From Bathynomus jamesi (Eukaryota; Arthropoda; Malacostraca; Isopoda; Cirolanidae): DNA of 64,000 nt. Location of the stretch: assembly GCA_023014485.1 (NCBI GenBank), contig JAJOZX010005540.1:142501-206500 (forward strand). Direction: 5' to 3'. The position numbers and the translations under genes are program-made. The notes below the pieces were generated by a model, which saw only the letters and a list, made by a program, of their open reading frames with translations, was not told the origin of the DNA and ran no database searches. Shown piece after piece: positions 41,759 to 52,663 of the stretch; the stretch's first letter is position 1; each line of letters opens with the position of its first letter.

Positions 41759-43076
41759 GTCCCTATCTATTTTGTTGAAATAGGCTGAATTTCAAATAAA
41801 TGTCACACTGACCTGAATACAGATGTATTTCTATACAAATTACAAGTATTACACCATTAAAATCTTTAATTAGTAGTTTCCACACGTGCTCCATCTGTAT
41901 CTCTGCAAATCTCAAAGCGGTCAGCTGCAATGCGGAACATATTTCCGAGCATTTCAGGGGTTATTTTCTCAACTGCTTGCCTAATACGATCTCGCAGATC
42001 TGGTAAATCTCGAATATTTCTGCGATAGACCTCTGATTTAATGAAACCCCCAAGCAAAGAAATCCAATGGGGTCAAATCCGGAGATCGCGCTGCCCAGGG
42101 CCTATTTCCCCCACGTCCAATCCAACGATTTGGAAAACGCTCGTTTAGGTATGTCTGAACAATTCTGGCATAATGACATGGTGCCCCATCCTGCTGAAAG
42201 ACTACATTGTCGAGAATGCCATCTTCAAGAAGTTGAGGTTCTAGAAAATTTTGAAGCATATCAAAGTAAACAGGCCCTGTCACTGTAGCCTCTGCAAAGA
42301 AAAAGGGCCTGTAAATCTTAGACTTCGTCATTCCAAGCCACACGTTGACTTTAGGTGAGTTTCTTTCCCATTCAGTGAACTCAGTTGGCTTTTCATTAGC
42401 CCAGATGCGACAATTATGTCGATTGATTTTACCACAGGTGTGAAAAGTCGCCTCAACGCTAAACAAAATGTGGTCCATTAAATTGTTATTTTGGATTTGT
42501 TCGACCAGTTCCGCACACATTGCTGCTCTTTTTGGAAAATCTTCCTCGTGTAAGCTGTGTAACAGCTGAATGTGATAACACTTCTTCTTCAGCGTCGAAC
42601 GCAAGATTCTGTGAACAGTTGTTTTGGGTATATGGTCAACCTGTGGGATGCTTGGCGAACTGACATTCTTTGATCGTCTTCGAACATTATGCGAACAGAT
42701 TCAATGTTTTGTTGTACTGTTCTTTGGCGTCCACTTCTTCCTTCATCATGCACAGATCCAGTCCTTTTGAATTTGTTCACCAATTCACGAATTGCTTTTT
42801 CTGTCGGTCCAGGCTTATGAAACCTTCTTGAGAATCGGTCTCTAATTTCACATTTCATTCCTCTGATGCGACATGTTACTATCATAACGCGTTCATGCAC
42901 ATCCATCACCAGTGATATAGATCTCAAAAAATTAATTAAAAATTTAAAAATAATTAAAATAGAAATCTAATGCATGTATTTGTCTAGAAAGGTGCATGCA
43001 ATCATGTCATTAAAACATTCATTTGAAATTCAGCCTATTTCAACAAAATAGATAGGGACTTTTGGGACACCCTGTG
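41757..43076 (-). mobile_element. DD41D mariner-like element, long copy
   Basis: Right end CAGGGTGTCCCAAAAGTCCC (inverse at 43058-43076), then an inverted repeat of 36 bp with the left end (TCCCTATCTATTTTGTTGAA at 41759). The outermost ~16 bases of the left end are replaced by (TA)n. Carries a transposase on the minus strand. Confidence 0.88.
41866..42927 (-). pseudogene. DD41D transposase with mutated first catalytic Asp
   Basis: N-terminal block MRSISLVMDVHERVMIVTCR, VNKFKRTGSVHDEGRSGRQR. The second helix-turn-helix is broken near 42600. Catalytic block 42604-42038 is open: HILFSVEATFHTCG should read SDEATF, so Asp is replaced by Val. NSPKVNVWLGM; FQQDGAPCHY (second Asp); RSPDLTPLDF (third Asp, 41 residues later). 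C-terminus 42057-41866: IRQAVEKITPEML ... RFEICRDTDGARVE. One shift joins the last two pieces. Confidence 0.9.
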
Positions 43077-43094
43077 TGTATATATATATATATA

Positions 43095-43482
43095 CAAGGT
43101 GTCCCAAAAGTCAGTTTACCGAGGAAAATGTTTTTTCTAAACATTATGGCAATTTTTTTTACAGCAAAAAGCCAGCACGTCTTCAGGACCTTAAAGACTA
43201 CATTTGTGAAGAATTCCAACTCTTAAGCAATGATAAGGAACTATATAAAGCAATTTGCCGGTCAACCGTTGACAGATACAAGATGTGCATCGAACAACAT
43301 GAACAACATTTTGAACAGTTATTGTAACCAGAACTATTTTTATGTTCTGTAAATATGTTTCAGAAATTTTTTTTTGTTTTCTTGTTTTGTAAATATATTT
43401 ATGAAACAAGTTTTTTTTTTTTTGTAGTAAACTCACCTTAGGAGAACATTTTCCTCGGTAAACTGACTTTTGGGACACCCGG
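43095..43482 (+). mobile_element. Short DD41D derivative with C-terminal ORF
   Basis: 388 bp. Ends CAAGGTGTCCCAAAAGTCAG and its inverse CTGACTTTTGGGACACCCGG; the inverted region also includes TTTACCGAGGAAAATG. TA on both sides. Plus strand 43160-43327 reads LQDLKDYICEEFQLLSNDKE ... AICRSTVDRYKMCIEQHEQH, the C-terminus of a DD41D transposase. Catalytic and DNA-binding regions are deleted. Confidence 0.88.
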
Positions 43483-43488
43483 TACATT

Positions 43489-43522
<34 letters not shown>
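43489..43522. repeat. (GA)n microsatellite
   Basis: About 16 GA units. Confidence 0.95.
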
Positions 43523-43524
<2 letters not shown>

Positions 43525-44100
43525 TTTCTATAGGCTTTGCCTGACCATTTATTTTGTCAAACTTTAGAAGCATAAATATATCAATATAAATTAGCGCAAT
43601 TCGACAAAATCTGTCGATCGCGCCCTCTTAATCCAATATCATACGATTTCTTTTTTTCATATTAGCTATTACAACCTAAAACGCCCTGCCTGCCTTAAAT
43701 GTATAATATAAATTCAACTAGTGTAGCGGATTTGATATATGCCATTTTTTATATGAAGTAAATGTACATATAGTCAGCGCGCGGACTTTCCGACTAAACG
43801 ATACATTTTGCACGCTTACGCTCATTATAATTATCAAGCTATCCCATATGAAGAAATATGAGAAACTACTATTTGGGGGGGATTAAAGGAAAAAGATTGA
43901 TAGGCGAATGGTGTATGACGTCAAAAGGGATTTGGGGGGGGGGGGGGGGGCACGAATATACAAATCACTTAGACTTTAGTTAGTTTTTAGTTATTTAGTC
44001 TTTAGTTATTGAAATGCATTGGAATCTCAACTGCGGTAAGTACCCTTATATACATATATAGTTATAATTATATACCTTTATTGAAATTATAATATAATAT
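43525..44100. other. Unassigned sequence with a G run
   Basis: About 18 consecutive G at 43934-43951 and TTTAGTTA-type short repeats at 43975-44010. No gene or element ends. Confidence 0.5.
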
Positions 44101-44105
44101 ATATA

Positions 44106-44673
44106 CAGGGCTATTTAAAATGATTCATCCGATTTCAACTGAGAATACTTCCGTACCTATCAACCGTGCATCAACTGGGCATACACCACATGAAAGAGGA
44201 AATCTCCGAGTTTTACAAGATCACCGCGAGAGGGCTCCAAAGTCACGCCGTGGCCTAGCCTAGCAACAAACAGTCAGTGTGAAAATGGCGTCCGCACAGC
44301 AGAAGGCGTTTTGTGTGTTGCAGTTTTCGAGCCCCCTAGGTCGCCGGATCTTACACCGTGCGACTTCTTCCTTTGGGAGTACGTTAAGGATACTGTGTAC
44401 GTGCCACCGTTGCCCACATCTTTGGATGAGCTCCGAACTCGCATTGTTACTGCCGTAGAGTCAATGACAACGGACATGCTGGAGCGAGTATGGGAGGAAT
44501 TCGACTATCGTGTCGACGTTGCTCGTGTAACTAGGGGAAGTCACATAGAGCATTTATGAGGTGAAGGACAAAATTTAGACAGTTTTTCTTTTGGTTGATG
44601 TATCACAAATCACTCTGTATTTGTAACATTAAAAAATATTCTCATTTGAAATCAGGTGAATCATTTTGAATAG

Positions 44674-44677
<4 letters not shown>
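44106..44677 (+). mobile_element. Mariner derivative fusing transposase start and end
   Basis: Ends CAGGGCTATTTAAAATGATT and the inverse AATCATTTTGAATAGCCCT, TA on both sides. 44285-44332 encodes the start MASAQQKAFCVLQF. The sequence then passes at once into PPRSPDLTPCDFFLWEYVKD ... VDVARVTRGSHIEHL (44332-44559), the end of a DD41D-like protein. Around 250 internal residues are gone, in a different frame. Confidence 0.9.

Positions 44678-44679
<2 letters not shown>

Positions 44680-44757
<78 letters not shown>
44680..44757. repeat. (TA)n microsatellite
   Basis: About 75 bp of TA with one phase shift. Confidence 0.95.
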
Positions 44758-44760
<3 letters not shown>

Positions 44761-45205
44761 GTATATATAATATTCTGCCTACCCAATGCACCAGTCCAAG
44801 AACCGCCTATATATATATATATATTTACAAACTTACACGCTTACATGTTTTAAAGGGACAAGGAGTGGGCACTCCTTGTAGCATCCCCATCTCGTTCCCC
44901 TCTCCCGCCCTACCCCCATCATATACACTGCGAAGTTTCCGTTTAATAGTAAAAGTTTTGACGGTGATCGCGGGAAATGTATGTTTCATTACGGTATAAT
45001 CGTACAGTGACTCCGCGTGTATACTTTTTGTGTCATAGAAACAGTTACATAATTAATGTGAAAAGATGCCTGAACATCGAACCGTTGGTATCCAGAGCAT
45101 GATTTAAAGGGACGAAAAAGTGGGACCCCTTTCGGCGTTCCCCCCCATCGCCACCCCCAACCAGCCCCCACCAGCTACGCTCCCCCGCAAGCCGTTACAG
45201 ATACA

Positions 45206-46465
45206 ATGGGGTCGTCTGCTGTAAATCTTGTAGAAAATCCTCTGTTATGTTTCATATTCGACAAAGTAGATCATATTAAGTCAGACCTTCTTGTATCTGT
45301 CTGTCATGATTTTTATGATTCAGAAGAAATAGAACATGCGAGGGTACAAGTAAACACCCTGTTCGGTGCTTCCCTCCCAACTCGTAGAGGTAATTCTAAA
45401 AACGAGAATACCCTGAAAGACATTATAAATAAAGTGTCGACCCTCCGGGATAATGAGAATAATATTACCTTTTACGTTACTAACTTCCATAGAATACCGG
45501 TAATCTCTATGGGTGACGTAAACGTCTCGGTGCTCCTCAAACAGTATAATGAGGTACAAAAGTCGATAGTTGAACTGAAACACCAACACGTGTGGTGTCA
45601 AATCAGAAAAACGCGATTTCGATAGAACAGTTCCGGTCAGAGTTAGATGCGTTGAAAGAAACGCTCCTCCCAAAGCCTAGTTACTCGGAAGTAGTTCAGC
45701 AGGCCAGATCTCCAAGAAGCGTGTCGGGCAGCGAGGGAAACGAAATCCCCGCCTCCAACTCCCCCCCTGAAGATGGGGTGGAAACGCAGCATGCAGGGGT
45801 AGCGGTCAACCCCCCTCCCGTTCAGGAAAGGACTCCTGCTCCCGATCTCACAATGAGGAACAGGGACGGTCAATGCCGAGAGTCGAGGCATTATTGCCCT
45901 CTCCCCTGCCTCCCACTGCAGAGGAGAGGTGTTCGATTACGCCTCGCTCGGTACGCAGTTCTCCCCCCTCCCACCGAAGAAGGAGAGGCACGCGCGGCCG
46001 TCAGGGTATAAACACCGCTAACAGACCCTCACCAAGCCACAGAGTAAGGGAGGGGCCTCCTATCCCCCAAAGGTTGTGCCACCCATCCCCCAGGCAGGCG
46101 AACCCTGCCGCAGGGAGATCGAGGGAGCAGGACGGTGGATAACTGTTAATAGGCGCCAGTCCCAAAGGTCTCCTCAACCGGTCTCCGCGGCGAGGCCACC
46201 GATGGAGAATCTCACCCTATTTGTGTCGCGAATTCAGCTCTCGAACGAGGCAAGCGATATTCGACACATGATAGAAGAAATCATTGGTGAACACAGTATA
46301 GTGATAGTTAATAAACTAAACACGAAATCTCCATATTATAACTCTTTTAAAGTAATAATTAAAGGTGTAAATGTGCATTTCAACCCGTATAATATGAGTC
46401 AATGGCCCGACGGTATTATTGTTAAGGAGTTTATTCACTTTTCCAGGAGATTTGATAACAGGCAA

Positions 46466-46496
<31 letters not shown>

Positions 46497-46510
46497 TAAT
46501 AATAATATAA
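45206..46510 (+). pseudogene. LINE ORF1 protein, frameshifted
   Basis: The N-terminal block MGSSAVNLVENPLLCFIFDK, DLLVSVCHDFYDSEEIEHAR, and VTNFHRIPVISMGDVNVSVL runs 45206-45600. A shift near 45605 leads to EQFRSELDALKETLLPKPSY and SEVV. A Pro/Arg-rich linker follows with another shift. The RRM-like C-terminus MENLTLFVSRIQLSNEASDI ... YYNSFKVIIKGV ... WPDGIIVKEF is at 46203-46450. It ends in an (AAT)n array (46466-46515). Confidence 0.82.
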
Positions 46511-46594
46511 TAATAGGCGCCCTAACGGTAATGCCTGAAAGTTGTACTGTGTATAATAATAATAATCTTACTAATAATAAATTTTCTATCAGTC

Positions 46595-49383
46595 ATGGCG
46601 GATAACTTGTTGAAAATAGTCTCATATAATGTAAGGTCAGTGAGGAATTCAACTGTAGATGTTCATAAAATCTGCGACAGTGCAGATTTGATACTCCTGC
46701 AGGAGCACTGGCTACCTAAGCAAGAGCTAAAATTCCTCTCTACCATCCATGATGACTTTATGTACCATGCGTCATCAGCAGTAGACTTGTCAGATGAATT
46801 AATGTACGGTAGGCCTTTTGGTGGTGTTGCTTTCTTATTAAGGAAAAATTTGTAAAACATATAAGATTTTTAACAAGCGATAACGTAAGGTTGTTAGGCA
46901 TTGAATTACAAGTGAACAATGATTGCATATTAATTGTAAACTGCTATTTACCATACAACAACGGCAGTAATCTAGATGAATACATTGATTTGCTGTACAA
47001 AATTAAGTCATTATCAGATAACCCCAAATATTCTCACTGTATAATAATGGGGGACTTTAACGCACATGTGAACTCGGAATTCTTTGGAGAATTGGGTAAC
47101 ATGTGCGAGTCGGCCAATTTAAGTATAAGTGATGTAGATGTATTAGGGGTAGCCAGTGGTAATTTTACATACGTTAGCGATATGAGTGGTACCACCAGGT
47201 GGATTGATCATTGTCTCACTAGTAATAATCTAAAGGATCGAATTGTTAGAGTTCATATTTTGCATGATTTCCTTCTTTCTGATCATAGACCATTACAAAT
47301 ATTAATTAACGTTACCAATTTATGCGCAACACGACTTAACAAGAACTCAATAGGTAAGAATAATCGCGTCGATTGGTCCAATGTTAATATGCAGCAGAGA
47401 ATAGAATACAAAGACAGAACATGTCACCTCTTTAATAATTTAGAAATTTTGCACCTTGGCTGTAATAATCCTTGCTCAAATGATTCTCACTGTAAACTCA
47501 TAGATAGGTATTATAGTAAGATAATATCCCTGTTAAGAGAGCAGGAAGCCCCTTGATTAAATCTTACAACTATCATACTAAGGTTATTCCTGGATGGAAT
47601 GATTTTATTGCCCCCCTGAAGAGGGAATCGAAAGACGCCTACGATTTGTGGTGCTTTCATGGTAGACCCAGATTAGGACCAGTATACATAAATATGTGTA
47701 GAAGTCGGGGTCAGTATAAGGCGGCCATAAGGCGATGTAAACAGGAAGAAGAGTCTATTCGAGCATCAAAAGCCTGTGAAGCTCGCATAAATAACGATAA
47801 CAACAAATTTTGGAAATTTGTTAAGAATCAAACGGGTGTCAAAAATGTCCTCCCTCCGACAATCGATGGGGTGTCGGGGAGGATGAAATTGCAAAGCTGT
47901 GGAAAAACCACTACTCTAACATTCTTAATAGTGTGAGTAGGGATAATCTTAAGATAGATTGCAGCGAAACGATTGTGGGAGGGACAAGGGAAAATATTTT
48001 GATATCATTTTCTGAAGTAAAGAGGTTAATTAAAGAGTTAAAGACTGGTTCTGCGTCAGGGGTAGATGACTTATCGAATGAGCACTTAAAATATGCAAAT
48101 GACGTAGTATGTCTGCATATATCATTGCTCCTATCAGCCATGCTTGCTCATAGCTATATCCCTGCAGAGTTCATGAGGGTATATATCTTGCCCCTGGTCA
48201 AAAATAAGTATGGAGACATTCTGTCCAGCAATAATTACAGGCCTATTGCTGTCGCTTCCTGCTTCTCGAAACTACTAGAAAAACTCTTGTTACTCCGATT
48301 AAATGATTTCCTATGGACATCTCCTAATCAGTTTGGCTTTAAAAGGTCCCACTCAACTGACCTGTGTATCTATGTACTTAAAGAAACAATATCTAAATAC
48401 ATTGACAGTAATTCAACCATTTATAGCTGTTTCCTTGATATAAGTAAGGCATATGATAGGGTGAACCACAATATTTTATTTGCAAAACTAGAAGACAGGA
48501 AGGTTCCCATGTACATATTAAATTTATTGAAATTTTGGTATTCCCACCAATCTTTCACTGTTAGGTGGGGCAATGTACTATCCGAGTGTTTTGGCTCCTC
48601 TTGGGGTGAGACAAGGCTCCTTGCTCTCCCCTATGCTGTTTAATGTGTATATTGACGGATTAATTGCTTCACTTAATGAGGCAACAGTAGGATGTTGTAT
48701 AGATAACACAAGGATAAATAACTTAGTTTATGCCGATGATATGGTGTTAATAAGTCCCTCTGTTAAAGGTCTGGATCGGCTACTAAAAGTCTGCGAAGTG
48801 TATTCGCAGAAACATGATATTCTTTTTAATGTGACAAAAACTAAGGTTATGCAATTTCATCCTAAAAGCTGTAATCAGCCAGCTGATTAAGGTTTAAAAT
48901 GAATGGTGAAGTAATTGAGGAAGTACAAGAGTTTAAGTATTTGGGTCAAACTATTACCAGCTCCTTGAGTGATGACTCGGATATAAGAAAACAATCTCGA
49001 AGCCTGTGTGCTAAAGCGAATATGACCATAAGGAACTTTCGTTTCTGTACAAGTGAAGCTAAAGACACACTCTTTCGTACTTTCTGCAGTAATATATACG
49101 GTCAGCAACTCTGGGTGAATTATAAAAAAGGTTCTGGCAGAACCCTAAATTTGCTGTACAACAGGTCGTTTAGACTCTTACATAAATTACCCCCGAGATG
49201 CTCAGCTTCGCAAATGTTTGCAACCCGAATGTTCCGAGCTTCCCGGAGGTAACAAGACGTGCTCAACACAGTCTAATGCAAAGAATTAAAAAATCAACCA
49301 ACCCGATCATCCAAGCTATCCATGAGTCCTGCCATTTATCCTCTAAGCTATGGACTTTTTGGTACGAAAACGTCTGTCTGTAG
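46595..49383 (+). pseudogene. LINE ORF2: endonuclease and reverse transcriptase
   Basis: Endonuclease: KIVSYNVRSVRNSTVDVHKI, LQEHWL, PFGGVAFLLR; a shift at ~46853; then IIMGDFNAHV, NFTYVSDMSGTTRWIDHCLT, LLSDHRPL. RT: KTGSASGVDDLSNEHLKYAN (block 1), NNYRPIAVASCFSKLLEKLL, FGFKRSHSTDLCIYVL, SCFLDISKAYDRVNH, VRQGSLLSPMLFNVYI and YADDMVLI (catalytic). C-terminal: EEVQEFKYLGQTITSS, NFRFCTSEAKDTLFRTFCSN, YNRSFRLLHKLPPRCSASQM. Shifts at about 46855, 47555, 47900, 48600, 48890 and 49245; catalytic motifs remain readable. Confidence 0.92.
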
Positions 49384-49523
49384 CTCCACTTAACTTCGAC
49401 AGTGCAGTATTATTTCTAATCAATTGTATATATTTTATCCTTAGTGTATGAACTGTCATTGTATTAATAATATTTGTCATATGGACTATAGTCTGCCAAT
49501 AAACCTTTTCATTTTCATTTCAT

Positions 49524-49531
<8 letters not shown>

Positions 49532-49579
<48 letters not shown>
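49532..49579. repeat. (TA)n microsatellite
   Basis: About 24 TA units at the LINE 3' end. Confidence 0.95.
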
Positions 49580-49581
<2 letters not shown>

Positions 49582-49793
49582 CTTATTACTTTACTGCTAC
49601 AGAGTATGACAAACTTACGTTATCGTTAACACATTGCGGTGAAAGTAGTTAAATAGCTTACTTTTGGTTGTTGTAAGTTAGTATCAGATAAGGACTTAGC
49701 ACGTACTTTTGGTTCAGTTATTGGTCTGTCCGCGAAGCTAAAGTACTTAATAAGATTTGTATCACATTCTTCAGGAACTAAGTAAGGAAAACC

Positions 49794-50161
49794 ATGTCTT
49801 CCAGTCCTTTAAGTCCAGATGAAGGGCCCAAACTACTACAACTACCTTCTCCAATTGTTACAAGAAGAAGAAGAACTAAGTCAACATGTGAAATAGCCAG
49901 GAGTAATCCAGTGGTCAAAGGCAAAATTAAGTATTTTTGTAGACAAAAAGGTCATGGATTCATTGAACCTGAGGATGGATCATTGGATATATTTGTCCAT
50001 ATATCTGACATCGAAGGGGAATACGTACCCCAAAAAGGAGATGAGGTAACTTACCAGCTTTGCCCAATTCCTCCAAAGAGAAATTTCAAGCGACCCACGT
50101 CACCATTGTAAATTTTACTCCGGAAGTTCACCATCGGTGGGATTGTGCACCCAGTGAATAG
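49794..50161 (+). pseudogene. Intronless cold-shock-domain (CARHSP1/CSDC2-like) copy
   Basis: CARHSP1 (CRHSP-24) and CSDC2 (PIPPin) are small proteins that bind single-stranded RNA with one cold-shock domain. Here an open frame gives 105 residues. The disordered start contains a basic TRRRRTKS patch (23-30). The cold-shock domain runs ~41-94 with RNP1 KGHGFI (52-57) and RNP2 DIFVHI (65-70). After PIPPK the frame runs into [10 protein letters not shown]. The +1 frame instead continues [13 protein letters not shown] and ends at TAG 50159-50161, which resembles the expected family C-terminus. A small deletion (about 4 bases) near 50080 explains this. No introns, so a processed pseudogene is likely; a truncated but expressed retrogene cannot be excluded. 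Confidence 0.85.
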
Positions 50162-50164
50162 GAG

Positions 50165-50277
50165 TCACGGATGCTTTAGGAAGAGAGATGGAAGCCATTA
50201 CTAAATTTTTATCGAGCTTATTGTATTATAGACATAATTTTTTTTTTTTATTATTGGAAGCTTGTAGCCTTGTGTTT

Positions 50278-50356
<79 letters not shown>

Positions 50357-51185
50357 AGCGTTAGGCTACTAGAATACCATAAGTAGCGTAGGTTTTCACA
50401 AGCCTTAGTTTGGAGTTGGGAGTAGGTGCATGTCAAAAGTACATTTTAATAGTTCCTCTCATTTGGACCAGTGATTTTATTTTTTTGTACTGTATGACAA
50501 AATAAGCATATTTAAGAAAAAGAATACCAGTATTTAAGGTTTCGTACGAATAGTTAAAAATTTAGCTATCGGACACCATTTTTATAATCAATTGTGATAA
50601 AATTTATTTTATATCCATTCGTGATAAAACTTGTAAGTTATATGACATCAGCATCGAAGGAATAATTATTATTCAAATGTAGAAGCTTTTTTCTTTCATC
50701 AATTTCATTGCTCAGAATTTTGCTTGGTTCAAGGATGAAACACGCACTATAATTCTTTGAGAAAAAATAATTCAGTGTAGGTTAATATGGAGAGGTAAAA
50801 TGCAATCTATTTGTGTGCAAAACATTCAAAATTATTGGCTCTTAAAATTTATTAAATTATTGTATTATTAAGTTTGTGCAGTAGCATTTTAATGATGCCA
50901 AGTTATATTTTATTTACCAAATATAATAATAAATAATGCCAAATTAATTTTAGGTAGCAAGTTTACGCAGAAGTATGTATAAATGATGCCCATTTAGTTA
51001 TGGTAAATAAACCCAACCCCCATAATTTTGGACAGACCATCTTTCTTTAAACTTTGCAAGTTGATGGTTAAGCTTATTGAATGATTTGCTGCAACTGCGA
51101 TTCGAAATAAGTAAACAGCTTCGAAACAGCAAATACAAGTGGTTCATATTGACCAACTTCTCCCAGACTGTCTATTATTAAATTT
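50165..51185. other. Possible 3'UTR and AT-rich flank
   Basis: Contains (TG)n/(TA)n at 50281-50356 and AATAAA-like signals at about 50931 and 51005. It may include the former 3'UTR of the cold-shock copy; no A tail is visible to mark an end. Confidence 0.4.
50281..50356. repeat. (TG)n-(TA)n-(TG)n compound microsatellite
   Basis: A TA core bordered by GT units on both sides. Confidence 0.92.
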
Positions 51186-51188
51186 AGT

Positions 51189-51292
51189 GGGCTACATTCA
51201 GACTATGTAGCAACGCCTGGTTCGGATCCCACGTAAAGCTGTAGGTCCCCTCTGTCAATATGAGCTTCATGTTGCGAAGGAAATTAAACCAA

Positions 51293-51295
<3 letters not shown>
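51189..51295 (+). mobile_element. 5S/tRNA chimeric SINE with internal deletion
   Basis: Starts GGGCTACA like the copy at 58468, lacks most of the 5S part, then continues ATGTAGCAACGCCTGGTTCG, GATCCCACGTAAAGCTGTAG and the GTCCCCTCTGTCA tail to TTAAACCAACC, immediately followed by (TA)n. Confidence 0.72.

Positions 51296-51372
<77 letters not shown>
51296..51372. repeat. (TA)n microsatellite
   Basis: About 75 bp of uninterrupted TA between the SINE and the Tc1 element. Confidence 0.97.
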
Positions 51373-51375
<3 letters not shown>

Positions 51376-52606
51376 CAAAAGTATTCGGACACCGCATGGT
51401 TTTGGGAAAAATGGTTTTATTATGGCATTTAGTAACCAGTAGGTCCACCCTTTGCTTTTATTACAGCGTCAACACGTCGAGGTATACTTTCCACCAGTTT
51501 TCGGTAAGTCTGTGCAGGAATGGCTCGCCATTCCTCTTGCAGAGCTGATGCAAGAGATTCAAGTGAAGCCAGGCGTGGTGTGCGGTTTCGTATCCGTCGC
51601 TCCAGTTCGTCCCACATGTGCTCGATTGGGTTGAGATCGGGGCTCTGAGCAGGCCAGTCTAACAAATCCACCTTATTTTCACGAAACCAGTCCTGCACAC
51701 GCCTTGCAGTATGGCAGGGAGCTCGATCCTGTTGAAACAAACAATGGCCATCTCCGTAGTATTGCCACAGTGTAGGGAGGGCCGAATTGTCCAGAACGTC
51801 GAGATAAACGTCAGCGTTCATGGTAGTGGGTATAACAACCAACGGGCCGAGCCCTAGCCAGGAAAAACAACCCCATACCATGATGGACCCTCCACCGAAC
51901 TTCACTGTTGGACGTACACAGTCAGGAAGAAGCCGTTCTCCGGGCTGTCGCCACACCCAAACACGCCCATCAGACTGGAAGAGTGAATACCGCGACTCGT
52001 CGCTCCAAAGAACAGTTTTCCAGCCCTCCACGGTCCAGGAACGACGGGAGACACACCAGGCCAAACGACGCGTGGCATTAACTTTTGTAATCAGTGGCTT
52101 GTGTACAGCTGCTCTACCATAATAACCAAGTCTGTGCATCTCTCTGCGGATAGTTACAGTACTAACGGAGGTACCGGATGCTCTTCCTACCTCCTCAGCG
52201 ATGGAAGCGGCAGAGGACGTGCGGGACTTCTTGACATGTCGTACCAGACTTCTTCTATCACGTTCCGTCAGTTTGCGTGGTCGTCCGGAACGTTTTTTCG
52301 CGTTAGTTGCACCGTCGTGCTTCCATCTCATGATAACATCCGCTACAGTCGACTTTGGTATATCCTGTTTGGCTGCAATGTTTCGTATAGAAACGTTACT
52401 TAAATAACATCCGATGACGAGTCCACGTTGGAACTCGGAGAGGTCACGTCCGCGCGGCATGGCTTCACAACAGTTACTGATAACTTAACAGAACATCTCA
52501 GCATTATAGTTTCGCCACGCTTTTTCCCAGCATACCTTTCGGCGAAGGTGATATTTGCAGAAATGCGGATTTTCCGGGGTGTCCGAATACTTTTGATCAT
52601 ATAGTG
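51373..52606 (-). mobile_element. Tc1 (DD34E) element with intact transposase
   Basis: Ends GATCAAAAGTATTCGGACAC (51373) and the inverse GTGTCCGAATACTTTTGATC, followed on the right by ATATAGTG and TA. The left outermost bases merge with (TA)n, so the first ~8 bases of that end appear changed. One uninterrupted transposase gene on the minus strand. Confidence 0.93.
51429..52460 (-). CDS. Tc1 transposase, intact, 343 residues
   Basis: Cut-and-paste transposase acting in the nucleus on its own inverted ends. Starts [13 protein letters not shown] at 52460. A bipartite paired-like DNA-binding region (two helix-turn-helix units) covers residues ~5-115 with the linker SGRPRK (58-63). Catalytic residues: Asp154 (WSDESRYS), Asp245 (FQQDRAPCH) and Glu280 ([11 protein letters not shown]), exactly 34 residues between the last two. 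The glycine-rich box GGGSIMVWG is at 189-197. Ends GGPTGY*, typical for the family, at the normal length of ~340. No stop, frameshift or missing key residue, in contrast to every other transposase in the window. Whether it is expressed cannot be seen. Confidence 0.95.
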   Translation of the reverse strand: MPRGRDLSEFQRGLVIGCYLSNVSIRNIAAKQDIPKSTVADVIMRWKHDGATNAKKRSGRPRKLTERDRRSLVRHVKKSRTSSAASIAEEVGRASGTSVSTVTIRREMHRLGYYGRAAVHKPLITKVNATRRLAWCVSRRSWTVEGWKTVLWSDESRYSLFQSDGRVWVWRQPGERLLPDCVRPTVKFGGGSIMVWGCFSWLGLGPLVVIPTTMNADVYLDVLDNSALPTLWQYYGDGHCLFQQDRAPCHTARRVQDWFRENKVDLLDWPAQSPDLNPIEHMWDELERRIRNRTPRLASLESLASALQEEWRAIPAQTYRKLVESIPRRVDAVIKAKGGPTGY

Positions 52607-52663
52607 TATATATACCGGGTTGCCCAGAAAAAAGTAAGCTATTGCTTTTATGAACTACGAGTA

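Larger units (their letters stand above)
44850..49535 (+). mobile_element. Nearly full-length two-ORF LINE
   Basis: About 4.7 kb. The 5' region contains two related units: TTTTAAAGGGACAAGGAGTG at 44849 and a TTTAAAGGGACGAAAAAGTG version at 45102, each followed by a C-rich block, as tandem promoter monomers would be. ORF1 is 45206-46510, ORF2 46595-49383. The 3' end has TTTTCATTTTCATTTCATTT before (TA)n. The C-terminal domain resembles I/Nimb-like elements of aquatic animals; clade assignment is tentative. Confidence 0.88.

Noticed and set aside
45206..45625. Host gene at the 139-codon ORF
   Set aside because: It is the N-terminal block of a LINE ORF1 followed by the rest of ORF1 and ORF2 in order.
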